NCBI GenBank assembly: GCA_964019335.1
Contig: OZ025723.1
Span: forward strand, 248,001 to 312,000
Length of the DNA: 64,000 nt
Reading direction: 5' to 3'
Source: Diplonema japonicum
Taxonomy: Eukaryota; Euglenozoa; Diplonemea; Diplonemida; Diplonemidae
How positions within the stretch are numbered: the stretch's first letter is position 1; the number at the start of each line of letters is the position of its first letter. A program made the translations under genes and the position numbers. This document shows, one piece after another, positions 1 to 11,000 of this stretch. The notes under the pieces were generated by a model. It saw only the letters and a program-made list of their open reading frames with translations. It was not told the DNA's origin and searched no databases.

Positions 1-270
1 GGATGTTCGGGTCGGTGTCTCTGGGTATGGGGAAAACCCTTTTTTAAATAACTTACACAGCGTTACGTCCCGATGGCCGGTTTATGGCGGTAAAACGAGT
101 AGAGGTAGAAAAAGATGAAGGGGCGGGGAACGCGGTGAAGGACTTTGTGAAGGAGGTCGGCGTCATGAACATGTGCAAACACAAGAACATTGTAGGCTAC
201 CTGGGAAGCAGTTATGAAGAAACAGAGACAGAATTTGTTTTGATGATTTTCCAGGAATACGTAACCGGTA

Positions 271-327
<57 letters not shown>

Positions 328-511
328 CTCTCCACTCTTTCAAACAGGCGGTTCCGCCTCGACTCTGTGTAGAGCTCTGCAGCAACAACGAAGGAATACA
401 GAAGATGATAGTTTTAGTGAAGACGTGAATGGGATTCCATACGCGCCTTTGCAGGTATTCTCCAGACACATCACTGATGGGCTGGGTTACTTGCATAGTA
501 AGAATATCGGT

Positions 512-551
<40 letters not shown>

Positions 552-1081
552 ACACACACCCGCAGCCCACCGTGACCTAAAGGGTGACAACGTGCTGATA
601 TCTCACGATACGGGTATCGCCAAACTCGCTGATTTTGGGGCTGCCCACTCATTGCAAAACACAATGGCCGGAGGTGGGAACAAAGGGGGCTATGCTGCTA
701 CCTTTGTTGGTACCCCTTACTGGATGGCACCGGAGGTCATAGCTTCAGATGGCGGATATGACGCTCAAAAAGCTGATATCTGGTCGCTGGGTTGCACTGT
801 CGCAGAAATGTGGACGGGAAGCTCTCCTTGGAAGCCTCAAAAACAACTTATGACCACCGTCTACGCCATTGCACAGTCGAAGGGCTGGCCTGACAATATC
901 CCTCAAGAAAAATGCCCCGAAAATGTATGGAGGAAATATAAAAAAAATTTTTTTTTTCTTTATAATAATAATGCAGCTCAAAAACTTCTTGAATAAATGT
1001 TTCACAAGAGACCCTACAAAACGGGCCACTGCCGTACAACTACTCAACACTGCTTTCTTGAAGGGTGGTGTCAGGGATTAA
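1..1081 (+). CDS. MAP3K/STE11-like protein kinase, 5'-truncated by window edge
   Basis: Serine/threonine kinase of the MEKK/STE11 type, expected to phosphorylate MAP2Ks. I read five exons: 1-24, 61-267, 348-509, 566-924 and 977-1081. The introns, at 25-60, 268-347, 510-565 and 925-976, all begin GT and end AG. The joined frame gives a glycine-rich loop remnant (FGSVSL), the ATP-binding lysine in MAVKRV (from 84), the catalytic loop HRDLKGDN formed across the third intron, DFGAAH, GTPYWMAPE, and the subdomain IX-XI signature RDPTKRAT near the C terminus. The stop is TAA at 1079-1081. Subdomains I to XI are nearly all present, so only the N-terminal regulatory part lies outside the window. Introns 2 and 3 consist mostly of T(45 or more) and A(30 or more) runs. 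The family assignment is firm; the exact MAPK cascade is unknown. Confidence 0.88.
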
Positions 1082-1530
1082 AAAAAATGGAGAAGGGCGT
1101 GGGGGGGGGGGGGGGGGGGGGAGAGGATAATGAAGTGTAAGGACTGTGGGGAAGGGGGGAATGGAAGAAGTCTTTTTCTTTCCCTATAGTGTAAGTATGG
1201 CTATCTTTTTTTGTTTTTTTTTTGGTCCCCTCCCCCCTGTTTTTCCTGAGGAAATGATCTTTCTTTGTTAAGGCGTATACTGTCTCTTCTTTTTTTTTTC
1301 TTCTTTTTTTTTTTGCCTAGATCCTCCTTTCCCCTTTTTTTTTTATTTTCCTTTTACTTTTGATGTGCATAAGCGAAAAAAAAAAAAAAAAAAAACCCTT
1401 TTTAATTTTTCCCCGTTGCCCACCCACCCACATTCTTGAGTTTTCTGTTTTTCCCCCCTCCCCCTTCTTGCAAACTTTTTTTTTTCTCTTGTCTCTCCCC
1501 CGGTATTTTCTATACCTGATGCAAGTACTC

Positions 1531-1568
<38 letters not shown>

Positions 1569-2399
1569 GGAGGGAGGGGAAGGCCCGGGGTGAACGAAGC
1601 AAGTGTTTCGTAGGAAGAAAAAAAAGGGGGGGGGAGAGGGGTTTTTTCTTTTCTTTTATAAGCTCCTTTTCTTCTCCTTCATCCCCCCCCCCCCCCCCCC
1701 CCTTTCTTCTCACCCTTGTGGACGTGGAAACAGCGGGGTGCCCGAAACGTAACCAAAACACGTCACCCTTCTTCACCGGAAGGGCCTAGTCTCCCCCCCC
1801 AAAAAAAAAAAAGAGGGCTAAAAAAAAAAACGCAGCCCTGCCAATTATTTCTTTCTTTTTACTCCTATGGAAAAAAAAAAAAAAAAAAAAAAGATGCATC
1901 CCCCCAACTTTTTTTTTCTATTTTTCTTTTTATCTCGAGCCACACCAACACTTTTTTTTCTATTCCTCCGTAGTCCCCCCCCCCCAACTTTTTTTTAAAC
2001 ATTTCAGAACTTCGGGAGAAAAAAAAATAGCTATGTGACAACAAATAAAGAGTCATTAATTAACTCGAGTTCACGAATTTTTTGCACGAGGGCCCTGCGG
2101 TGACGAGTGTTAAATAATGGCTCGTTTGGCGGCGAGTAAGTCGTTTTATTTCACTCTTCGTCAATTGAGTCACTCACTCTTCACTGCTTTCACTGCTGTT
2201 TTCCTCACACGGGACAGCTTTTTTGAGGATTTCCATGAGGTAGCAGGTAATACGGGGTAGATATTTTCGCCGTGGAATTTTTAAGGAAATTCAAGTAAAA
2301 CTTATTCCCTGGGCCGGAATGGCCTCAAATGGCCAAAAAGTTTTTTTTTTATTTCTCCGTTAAATTATGAAGGGGGAAAAAAAAGAAAAAAGAAAAAAA
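1082..2399. other. Homopolymer-rich spacer with a repeat copy
   Basis: No convincing gene. The stretch holds long runs of G (about 1105), A, T and C, and predicted reading frames here are only K/F/P-rich homopolymer artefacts. At 2041-2104 it contains one arm of the foldback repeat family, inverted relative to the copy at 43349-43415. A 250-base tail of ordinary composition (2105-2340) follows and may be the rest of that element. Confidence 0.6.
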
Positions 2400-3806
2400 A
2401 TGACGCCAGTCCCCCCAGGAGGGGTACCTGCAGCCATGCTGGGAGATAGCCAGCTCTCTGTACAGGAGAAAACTAGCCTAATCTTCGCAAAGCTCGACGG
2501 TCCGTATGTTGGAGTTGAGTCGTTTAAAGCTTGTTTTGCCTCAGCTGGCTTCAACCTTTCAGAAGCGACAATTGAAGACATGTTTGTAAAGATACAGAGA
2601 TTTGGAGACAACCTCCCAGAAGGGCTAACTTTCACAGATATTCAAAGGGTTATAACGGTGTACCCAACGCTGTTCAATGTTATGGCGTTTCGAATGCAAG
2701 ATTTGGATATGGATTACCGGCAAATAGCCGTCATCGACCGCGAAGGGGTAATCCTCGACGAGCTGGAAGAAACTTTAAAACAATTGGAAGGCTGCACACT
2801 TGAAGAACGGGGAAAAATCAGAGCATTGGAAGCGGAACAACACGAGCTAGACGAACAGCTCCGCGCTGTTTCAAACGATGCAAAGGAAAAACGAAGAGAT
2901 CTTATCACTCAACACGAGGGTACAAAAGCAGCGAAACGTGAATTAGAACGAAGCCTCGAAACGGAAACGGCGGCTAAACAAGTTCAAGCCCTCCGCGATG
3001 AAGAACTTGGATTGCCACAACTCCGCAGTACTATTGACGTGAAACGTGCTGTATTGTCTGCAAAACAAGATTCTTGCAAGGCCATCAATGATTCCATTGC
3101 AGATCTGGAAAAAAAGATACAAGAATTGAAATCGGATCTATTCACCGCCACCAATGACGAGCTAGCCGCCATCAATGATGTAACCGACGCAGAAATGCAG
3201 CTTGACGAACAGAAACAAAAATGTGTCGACACGGATGAACACGTCCGAAAGGCTGAGAATACCGTTCAAGAGAAACAACAAGACCTTGATGAATGCCAGA
3301 GAATAGAACAAGAAACAGCCGACAAATTAAAACGGCTTATCGATTCCGAGGTGCTGCGTGCTGCAGAGAAGGAGACCATTAACGTGAAACTTGCTGGCGA
3401 CATTATCAACATCAAGCAAAAAGAAGACGAAACAGATACTGCTCGCCAAGCTTATAACGATCAAGTCTCCCGGCTGAACGACATGAAAACCGCGAACGAA
3501 AATTTCCGATCATTGAGGGCGAAACAGTATGCTGAAGAAGAGGTTGTAATAGTCCAAGAGATCCGTCTCAGGGAGCAGCGGGAGTCCCTGGAGCTCAAAG
3601 AAGCGCTGCTTCGAAACGAGGTCGACCGTATAGTTCCCCATGCGCACTCCCCTCCAAATACCCCCCACCGTTTCCACACCCCAGGGAGCATTCCCCCAAC
3701 ATTGCCTTACGCTGCTTCACCCCCAGGACATTCTCCTGCAAAGCCCACCCCGCTGCCTAATAGGGCTGAGCTTCGTGATCGAATGACCGACCATGCCGGA
3801 CGGTAG
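2400..3806 (+). CDS. EF-hand-like N-terminal domain plus long coiled coil
   Basis: Predicted 468-residue protein. I chose the ATG at 2400 because it follows an A-rich run, as at most other starts in the window; an in-frame ATG at 2367 would only add a lysine-rich stretch. Residues about 20-105 read as a helical, divergent EF-hand-like module (KTSLIFAKLDG, ATIEDMFVKIQRFG, LTFTDIQRVI) without a clear calcium-binding loop. Residues about 115-420 are a continuous charged coiled coil (ALEAEQHELDEQL, KRDLITQH-like heptads). The C-terminal 50 residues are proline-rich (HSPPNTPHRFHTPG) and could be phosphorylated. There are no membrane segments. This layout suits a cytoskeletal or flagellar structural protein, but I do not recognise a specific orthologue. 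Confidence 0.8.
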   Translation: MTPVPPGGVPAAMLGDSQLSVQEKTSLIFAKLDGPYVGVESFKACFASAGFNLSEATIEDMFVKIQRFGDNLPEGLTFTDIQRVITVYPTLFNVMAFRMQDLDMDYRQIAVIDREGVILDELEETLKQLEGCTLEERGKIRALEAEQHELDEQLRAVSNDAKEKRRDLITQHEGTKAAKRELERSLETETAAKQVQALRDEELGLPQLRSTIDVKRAVLSAKQDSCKAINDSIADLEKKIQELKSDLFTATNDELAAINDVTDAEMQLDEQKQKCVDTDEHVRKAENTVQEKQQDLDECQRIEQETADKLKRLIDSEVLRAAEKETINVKLAGDIINIKQKEDETDTARQAYNDQVSRLNDMKTANENFRSLRAKQYAEEEVVIVQEIRLREQRESLELKEALLRNEVDRIVPHAHSPPNTPHRFHTPGSIPPTLPYAASPPGHSPAKPTPLPNRAELRDRMTDHAGR

Positions 3807-3863
3807 AAGGATAGCTTTTCTTTTTTGTTGTTGTTGTTGTTGTTTGTACAGATTTTTTTTTTC

Positions 3864-3894
<31 letters not shown>

Positions 3895-3979
3895 TTATTT
3901 CCCCCCCCCTCCCCCGCTTGCACACCAAGACGGCCTCTTCTCTCCAAAAAAAACATTGTACCGGGTTTGTGAATTTCTT

Positions 3980-4019
3980 TTTTTATTTTAATTCCTGATT
4001 TTTTTTTTTTTTTTTACAG
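3980..4019 (+). promoter_or_regulatory. Polypyrimidine tract and 3' splice acceptor before next gene
   Basis: A T-rich tract ends in TTTTTACAG at 4019, only 25 bases before the ATG at 4045. No coding exon lies just upstream, so this is either a trans-splice (leader) acceptor or the end of a 5'UTR intron. A two-codon upstream ORF (ATG ATA TGA, from 4040) overlaps the approach to the main start. Confidence 0.5.
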
Positions 4020-4044
4020 CACCCAGGCTTCATCTCACCATGAT

Positions 4045-4887
4045 ATGAACTACGTACGCGAGCCTCGAGTGGTGCAGTCGATCAGCCCCATCAGGCACGG
4101 GACAGATGTGGCGAGGTTCAGGGAGATAAGCCCCTTGAAGGTGGCAAGGGTGCAGACGGTAAGCAAAGCAGTAATGACGCCTGCTCCACTTAGGAACGAG
4201 ACGGGAAAGACACTTTTAGAGAAGGCTGAAGATGTAGCTAAGCTACAAGACAGGCTGGGCACATTGCTGAATATGCAGAGGGAGCCGCAGGCTTCACCGG
4301 ACTTGAAGTTTGCCATTCAAGCCGTTGAAGAGAACTTGGTGAAAGCAGCGAGAGAGTGTGAAGAAGCCGTCTCGCCACGGAAAACACCCCAGTTGATGTC
4401 ACCACTACTTGTTAACATCCCTCCAGCTGTTCCTCTACCGCCTGTCTCGGCTTTGCTTCAAGTTGTGGAAGGCACCACACGAAGCAGGCCGTTGTCCGTC
4501 TCATTACTGCCCGGAACGGACGGTCTTGAAGAGTGCCTTGTCATCCGTTCCAAGAAAGACAGCCGGATGGCTTTCATAGTCGCAAAACCCGTGCTGCAAC
4601 GAAATACGTTGGAGCACATCGATGTGGAACGTGCCTTGCAAGCCGCCGATGGGTCAAAGGCTGCTGGAGTTGTGCTGATTCTTCCCAAGGACGCATTTAT
4701 ATCTGGTACGGGGGGGGGGGGGAGATTGAAATAAATAAACGTAAGACCACACACAGAACTTGCATGCGCTTCCCTTTCTTCTTCTAACGTGGAGATCGTC
4801 TTCGACAACAACGCACTTGGCTTCATGATAGGAAAGGCCATTGATGCCGTCGCTACCACTGCTACTTTGAGCTGTATGAAGAAGTAG
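4045..4887 (+). CDS. Unknown 263-residue protein, two exons
   Basis: Exons 4045-4705 and 4757-4887. The 51-nt intron has a GTACGG donor, a G(12) run and a CACACAG acceptor. The join gives KDAFISELACASLSSSNVEIV and runs to TAG at 4885-4887. Residues about 50-115 look helical (KTLLEKAEDVAKLQDRLGTLL). Residues about 140-263 alternate beta-like hydrophobic strands (RPLSVSLLPG, EECLVIRSK, MAFIVAKPV, AAGVVLILPKDAF, VEIVFDNNALGFMIGKAID), suggesting a small globular beta domain. I do not recognise the family. It sits 238 nt after the coiled-coil gene and 192 nt before the large SRKSS-repeat gene, on the same strand. Confidence 0.72.
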
Positions 4888-5079
4888 GTAGATTTTTTTG
4901 TCCCCCCCCCCTTCTCTCTCCCTTTAAATACATATAAGACCCTCCCCCAAAGTCCCCTTTTGTAGAGGAAGAAAAGAAATAAAAAGAAAGAACGTATTTT
5001 TTTGTTTTGCTTTTTTTTTTTCCCCTGTGGTTATTCATATGCTTCCCATAGGGAAAAAAAGGGGGGGGGGGTGGGGAAA

Positions 5080-8000
5080 ATGCCCCACGTGCCCCCTGTC
5101 GGGTCAGGTGGGCCTCAGGGGAAGACAGTCCGAGTGTTGAAATGCATAAGAAGACGGGAAGCCGCATTAGAGCTTGTAACAGACATCACAGAAAGGTGGG
5201 AAGGGGGAGAGTTCGGAGGGGTGTCGGTCAAAGAGATTCAAGAAGAGATCTTGAGTGCTGTGACAAGCTTGAGGATCGCATCGAGGGACGTCGTAGCTTC
5301 AATAAGGGAATGGGAGACAGTAGAAACGACACCTGTCGGAGATGGGTCATTCGTGTGGCAAGGGATATGCTATGAGCAGAAGATGCACACCGACACCAGG
5401 TTTCTACAGTCTGTACAATACACGAATCTAGTGAAGCTACTCCCGGATGGGCTGCCACGGCCACCGCCTGTCACCAGACCACACTGCCGGGGGAAGAAAC
5501 AAGCGTGGGGGCCGCTCCCCACGGAGAAACCACTCCCACCTAAACCGGAGCCCGAAGACCGTCCTCACGACATGCCCAACCTCAAGACCACGGAACAGCA
5601 ACAACACGAAAGCCGTGTCGTCTCTGCTGCATCGGAGGCACAGATCGCCCGGTTGCAGCTCCAGCACCTTCTTAGCAATACCGACATCCCGCCCCGTCCC
5701 CCTAGCAATAGTGTGTCTAATTCACCTTCGAACGTGTCGCGGCCCCGTGTGTCGAAAAGACGAGCGTTCTTCACCTCCGCATCCATCTCTGAACAAGGGT
5801 CGAACTACTACTGGATGTTGGTGCAGAAGGTCTCGCCCGCTACGTACGGTGTGAAGGGCGCTACAGGCCGCGAGTTTTCCCCAACAACCAACGACCCCGT
5901 GCACGCGTTTTCCAGCGAGAAGAAGCTTGCGGCCGTGTTCCTGCACCACATGCACAGGGTCACAGAGAGAGACGAAGCCATTCCAGGAATACCATTGTTG
6001 CGGCTTTTGGTTCCATTGCAGAGGATGGACCCGATGAAAAAGATCTCGATCCATGCCTCCACTGTGGACATGTCGAGCAAGATGGACGCGCCGGGGGGGA
6101 AGCAATTGTACGGGTGTGGAAGCTTCGGCATCACGATGGGGAAGCTGCAGGACTTCGAGAGAAGCGGGCGATTGGCTGTCCCACACTTCATCCCGGTTGT
6201 CTTTTTCAAGAACCTGTCGGTGTTGACGACGGACGACGGGAACGCCATGTTTTTCACGCTTCTCAAGGATGTGCCCCTCTGCAGGTTGGGAAACCCTACG
6301 GAGTGGGACTCGGTGCTGTCATCGCAGGTCCACCTCATAAACAACGAAAAACGAGAGCTGGGCAGGCTTCGGAAGGAGAGAAGCAGTATTGTGGACCAAG
6401 GTGCTGGCGAACACATGCATACGATCTGGTCGGTGGAAGACGATGTAATATCAGAAAAGCAAGATCTCATCGGCACGATCCAAACCCAGATCGACTTCTT
6501 GAAGAACCGTTCCATGGCGGGGCAGCTTTGCATGATTGCAGAGGAAGTCGGTCAGTTTCTTAGGCTCATCCGCACCGCCTCGCTCCAGTTTGGTTTCGAC
6601 ACCCCGGAGGATGCAGCTAGAAGCCTTCGGTTCAGCCTCAATGAAATCTCGTCGAAAATCTGTAAATCTCAACATGGGACGCTTCTGTGCGACGGAACAG
6701 GCGGCAGAAGCAACCAGCTCAACCAACCACCCTCCAAATCGGTGGTTTTCCTTCACGCATTCTACCTCCCCAAGGGCGACTTTAATGAAACGCAGGACAC
6801 CCACTACGCTTTGGTCCAATCTTGTGTTTTGCAAGGAGTGTCGCATCTATGCATCTCCCCATCGCAGTACTCTGTGGAGTGGTTGGACTCCCTTGTCACC
6901 GTCATTGGGCAGCTCTATGTGAATAAAGGCGATGTGCCCTTCACGTTGTGGCTTGGGACACAAGAGAAGGCTTTTAACACGTTTCTAAATCGCGAGGATT
7001 TGGATGTTGTCGTGCACAATGCGTCGTCGAAGTTCTTGGCGTGCGAGCTGGCACGGGAAGGGTTCAACGTTGGGCTCCTTGTGCCGTCGTCGTGTCTGTC
7101 AATAGCTTTAGGGAAGGTTGGCGGGTACTGGGAAACGGGAACTTTGTCCACATACGGAGCAGAAGAAGATCTCGCTGCAACATCGACATCCCTCCTGGCA
7201 CACTCCAACATCAGCATGCTTCACGACGACAGCTACCGCTACATCAACATCCCACGTCACACACAGTCACAACGCCACACTTCCGTGGAGGCGGGCTTCG
7301 GCGTGACCGCATCCACCGACATTAGCGAAGCTGAGCCCTCAATGGGCCACTGTTCCGTGTTGAGCTCCAGTCTGAACCCCAACACCCGCACGAAACACCA
7401 TGAAACAGAACCCACGGAACCCGAGTACAGATCAGAAGCTGCCCGCTTGGCAGCCAGAGCAAGGGAGCACCTCAAGATGCTGCTCGACGAAGAACTCTCC
7501 TATACAACTATAAAAATTAAGAACTGCCAGAAAGAAGAGGATAAGGAACGCGAGAAGGTTGCAAGGTTAGAGTCGACGGGACGCGTGGGGCACGTGCACT
7601 GCAGGAGGACACACTCGATGAAGGGACCTTGTGTGAACATGTCGGGAGACGGACAACCAGACGCCGTAAAGGGAGCAGTGTACCTGGAGAAGAACGCAAG
7701 AAATTCGGTTGAGATCGAGGAGCGTGCAGAACGCGCAAGACATTTCAGGATCAAGAAGAGGTCGGTCTCGCGAGTGATGTCTCTGCAGTACGAGAGGATG
7801 TGTGTGGAGTTTGCAGAGACGATCGAACCGCGTGCGAGGTACGTAGTCGCGTCGGAGGAGACTGCTGACAGGACATTGCTGTTCACCTTGAAGTCGGGCT
7901 ATCTGCAGACATCGAATGAGCTCACAGAGCGCATCGACATAGAATTCGCCGAAGCGACTAACAGGCACGCCCAGCGCCTTGTTGAAATGACGGATCTCCG

Positions 8001-11000
8001 CCAGACCATTGCCTCGCTTCAGTCGGTCGTGACCCCAAGTGCAGTATACGTCAGGGAGTGGAGCATCCTCATGGACGCGGAGATCTCTGAACGAATGAAA
8101 ATTGAAGGCCACGAAGCCATTGAATACACGTCCCTCGGCATGGAACAGATCATCGAGCTGCGCTCTGCCATGTCGAAGGGAACTAGCAGGGTAATTGTTC
8201 ACGAAAGCGAACAGGATGCCAACGCCTACCCGATGAGGTCGAACTCCGATGCCCACAGCATGCAGGTCTCGGACCTCGGCAGCGTGCGGAAGAGCAACGT
8301 GTCGGCGAATCCCTACACAGAGACCATTCTAGACGCATCGAGACGTGCCACGCTCGATTCCTGTGATGTGAGAGAACAAGAAAGCCAGCCCTCAGATGCA
8401 GGACACGAACCACAGGAAAGAGAAATCGTTTCAAGGAAAAGCTCGAAACACTCCGTGCACTCTGTGAAGGAGGACGGGGCCGACGAACTGGAACCGGGGC
8501 GAGAGGAGATGGTTCCGCCATCGGAAAGCACAATGAACCTCAGTTGTGATACAACTGAGTTTTCCGCGTCCTCTGCAAAAGATGCGCACGATGAACAAGG
8601 GAAATCTGTCTCGCGAAAGAGCTCAATGCGGAGCGATGCAACTTCTTCATCCAAGATGGCCTTTGCACGTTCCTCGGAACTTGAGCGAAGCAGCAACAGC
8701 TTGGACGCTGCGCCTCCGCAAGACCGTGATGAGGCAGGTCCTCCAAATGCAGATAAGGAACTGGCTCTGCAAAAAGAAGAAGCAGAAACAGTTTCGAGGA
8801 AAAGCTCTGTGAACGACAAAGTGCAATCCAGGAAGAGCTCCGTGCGTTCCTTAGAAGAAGCTAAGCGAAGCAACAACAGCTTATTAGACCGCGATGAGGT
8901 AAGTGCACTACGTGAAGAGGTAGAAGCAGCGCTGCAACAAAAAGAAACGGTTTCGAGGAAGAGCTCAGCGCGTTCAGAACGCACGGAAGAAGAGGCGATG
9001 TCGAAGAAGAGCTCTGAAGAGTCTAGAGCCGTCTCGAGAGAACCGTCAAAACACTCGATAAAAGAAGAAGATTCCGAAAAGGCACCGTCGAGAAGAAATT
9101 CAACAATTTCTGAAAAAGCCGAAGGCCCCCCTTCTGATCCACCATTCAAGAAGGACGACGAAATATACCAGAAGAGCTCGGTGGAAGTCTACGCAAGCCT
9201 GCCCACTGATACAAGCATCTTGGGTCCAGTAGAAACTGCCACGAAAGCGATGGGGAAGATACCATCGTTGAACACAGAAGCTATGCAGAACCTTGAAAAA
9301 GACTACCTCAACGGGACAAACGAGCTGGTTCTTGATGAGACGGCAATGAGATGTCACATGAAATTACATGAAATGACCGTTCTGAGGAATGCCGTGGCTG
9401 CCGAGCACTCACGCGTGAGAGTACCGAACGACGCACTAGCATGCTTGCTGTCGGTAAGCCCGAATACGGACACGAGACAATACGGGATCTCGGCGCTGCT
9501 ACAGCTGTCAGACGATTCCATTAGTGCTGCAGAGGAAGAAGTCCCGTCACCGCCTGCTGAAGAAGAATCAATGAACCGCCGGAATCTTCAACACGAAGAA
9601 TCTATGATCCGCTCCTCGCATCGCATCTGCGAGATGGCGCAACTGCGCCGATCAGTAGCTGCACAACACTCCAACCTGGACCCGACAACGGTCACGCGTG
9701 AATGGTGCGCCCTCATCGATGCAGAGATTACAAACAGGATGAAGCTTGAAGCCCATGAATCGATTGAGTACTCAACGCTGGGGATGACGCACTCCGCTGA
9801 TCTACGCTCATCCATCTCTAAAGAAACGGGAGGCCGCAGCATGAGAAAAACCCGAAGGATCCTGAAGAACGAGGCTCTGGAAAGCATCACCGACAGGTTG
9901 CTGCTCCGCTTGCTGGAAAAAGAGGACGACAAACGCAGTTCTATAGCAAACGACGAGGAGCAAGAGCTCGTGATCCTGTCGTCCCTGCTAGCAGCGATCC
10001 ACCTATCCTTGAAGCAAGCCGAAAAATCGCCCACACCCAGCAAAGGGGATCTCAGCCCCGAACAAGAAAAAACACCTTTAGTCAAATCCTCCGTCGGCTC
10101 ACAACAGGCCTCACCAAAACAGGAAGAAGCTGCAGCAGCACTCCCCGACGAAAAAGTAATTTCACGAAAGAGCTCAGTTGCTAAGGAAGCATCTTTATCG
10201 AGGAAGGGGTCCGAGAGATCGCAAGAGAACGCACAAAGCAAACCGGCTTCGAGGAAAAGCTCAAGACAATCCATGCACTCTTCCGAGGCCGAGAAGGTCC
10301 CGTCCAGAAGAGGCTCTGTGTGTTCAATTGCCGAACATCAGAACGAGTCACCCGGCCCAGCCCACTCTGTGGGAAGTGACCGCGATACTGTACAGGAAGG
10401 GGCACCCCTATCGAGGACAAACTCAAAACACTCCTCGCATTCAGTTAAAAAGATACCATCCAGGAAGAGCTCAATTCACTCAGCACCGCAAGAGGATATA
10501 GTTTCAAGGAAAAGCTCGAAACACTCTGTGCAAGAAGAAGAGACCAGTAAGGTACCTGCCGCGGTGAGCAAGGAAGACGTAATTTCTGAGATAGCGTCCT
10601 CGAAGAAGACGTGGGCACACGTTAATGGTGAAGATATGCTTATCGCGTCGGAGGAAGATCTTGTGAGCAAAGGGAGCTATGTGTCACAGAAAGAGTTGGA
10701 AGAGATGGTGACAGGGACTGTGGGGAACATTGTGCCGAAGGAAGAGAACGAAAGCGTGTCGGAGGTGGCAGTGCAGGTGCTGCAGCGTGCGTGGAGGTCG
10801 CATCTATCACGAGCAGTACTGGAGGCGAGAAACTACGAGCAACATGTGGCAGATGAGCTCATGATACGTGATGAGTTGGACATGCACGCCTTTTACGAAG
10901 ATGCACTCCAGAAGATCGCTCGGGTCATCCTGAGGTGCATATCCAGAAAGGTATCACACAACACAGCACACATTATTTCTCTTCTACAGCGTGTCGCCGC

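Noticed and set aside
5002-5079. Upstream ATG for the SRKSS-repeat protein
   Set aside because: It translates T-, A- and G-runs and crosses an AG acceptor-like site; the ATG at 5080 has the usual context.
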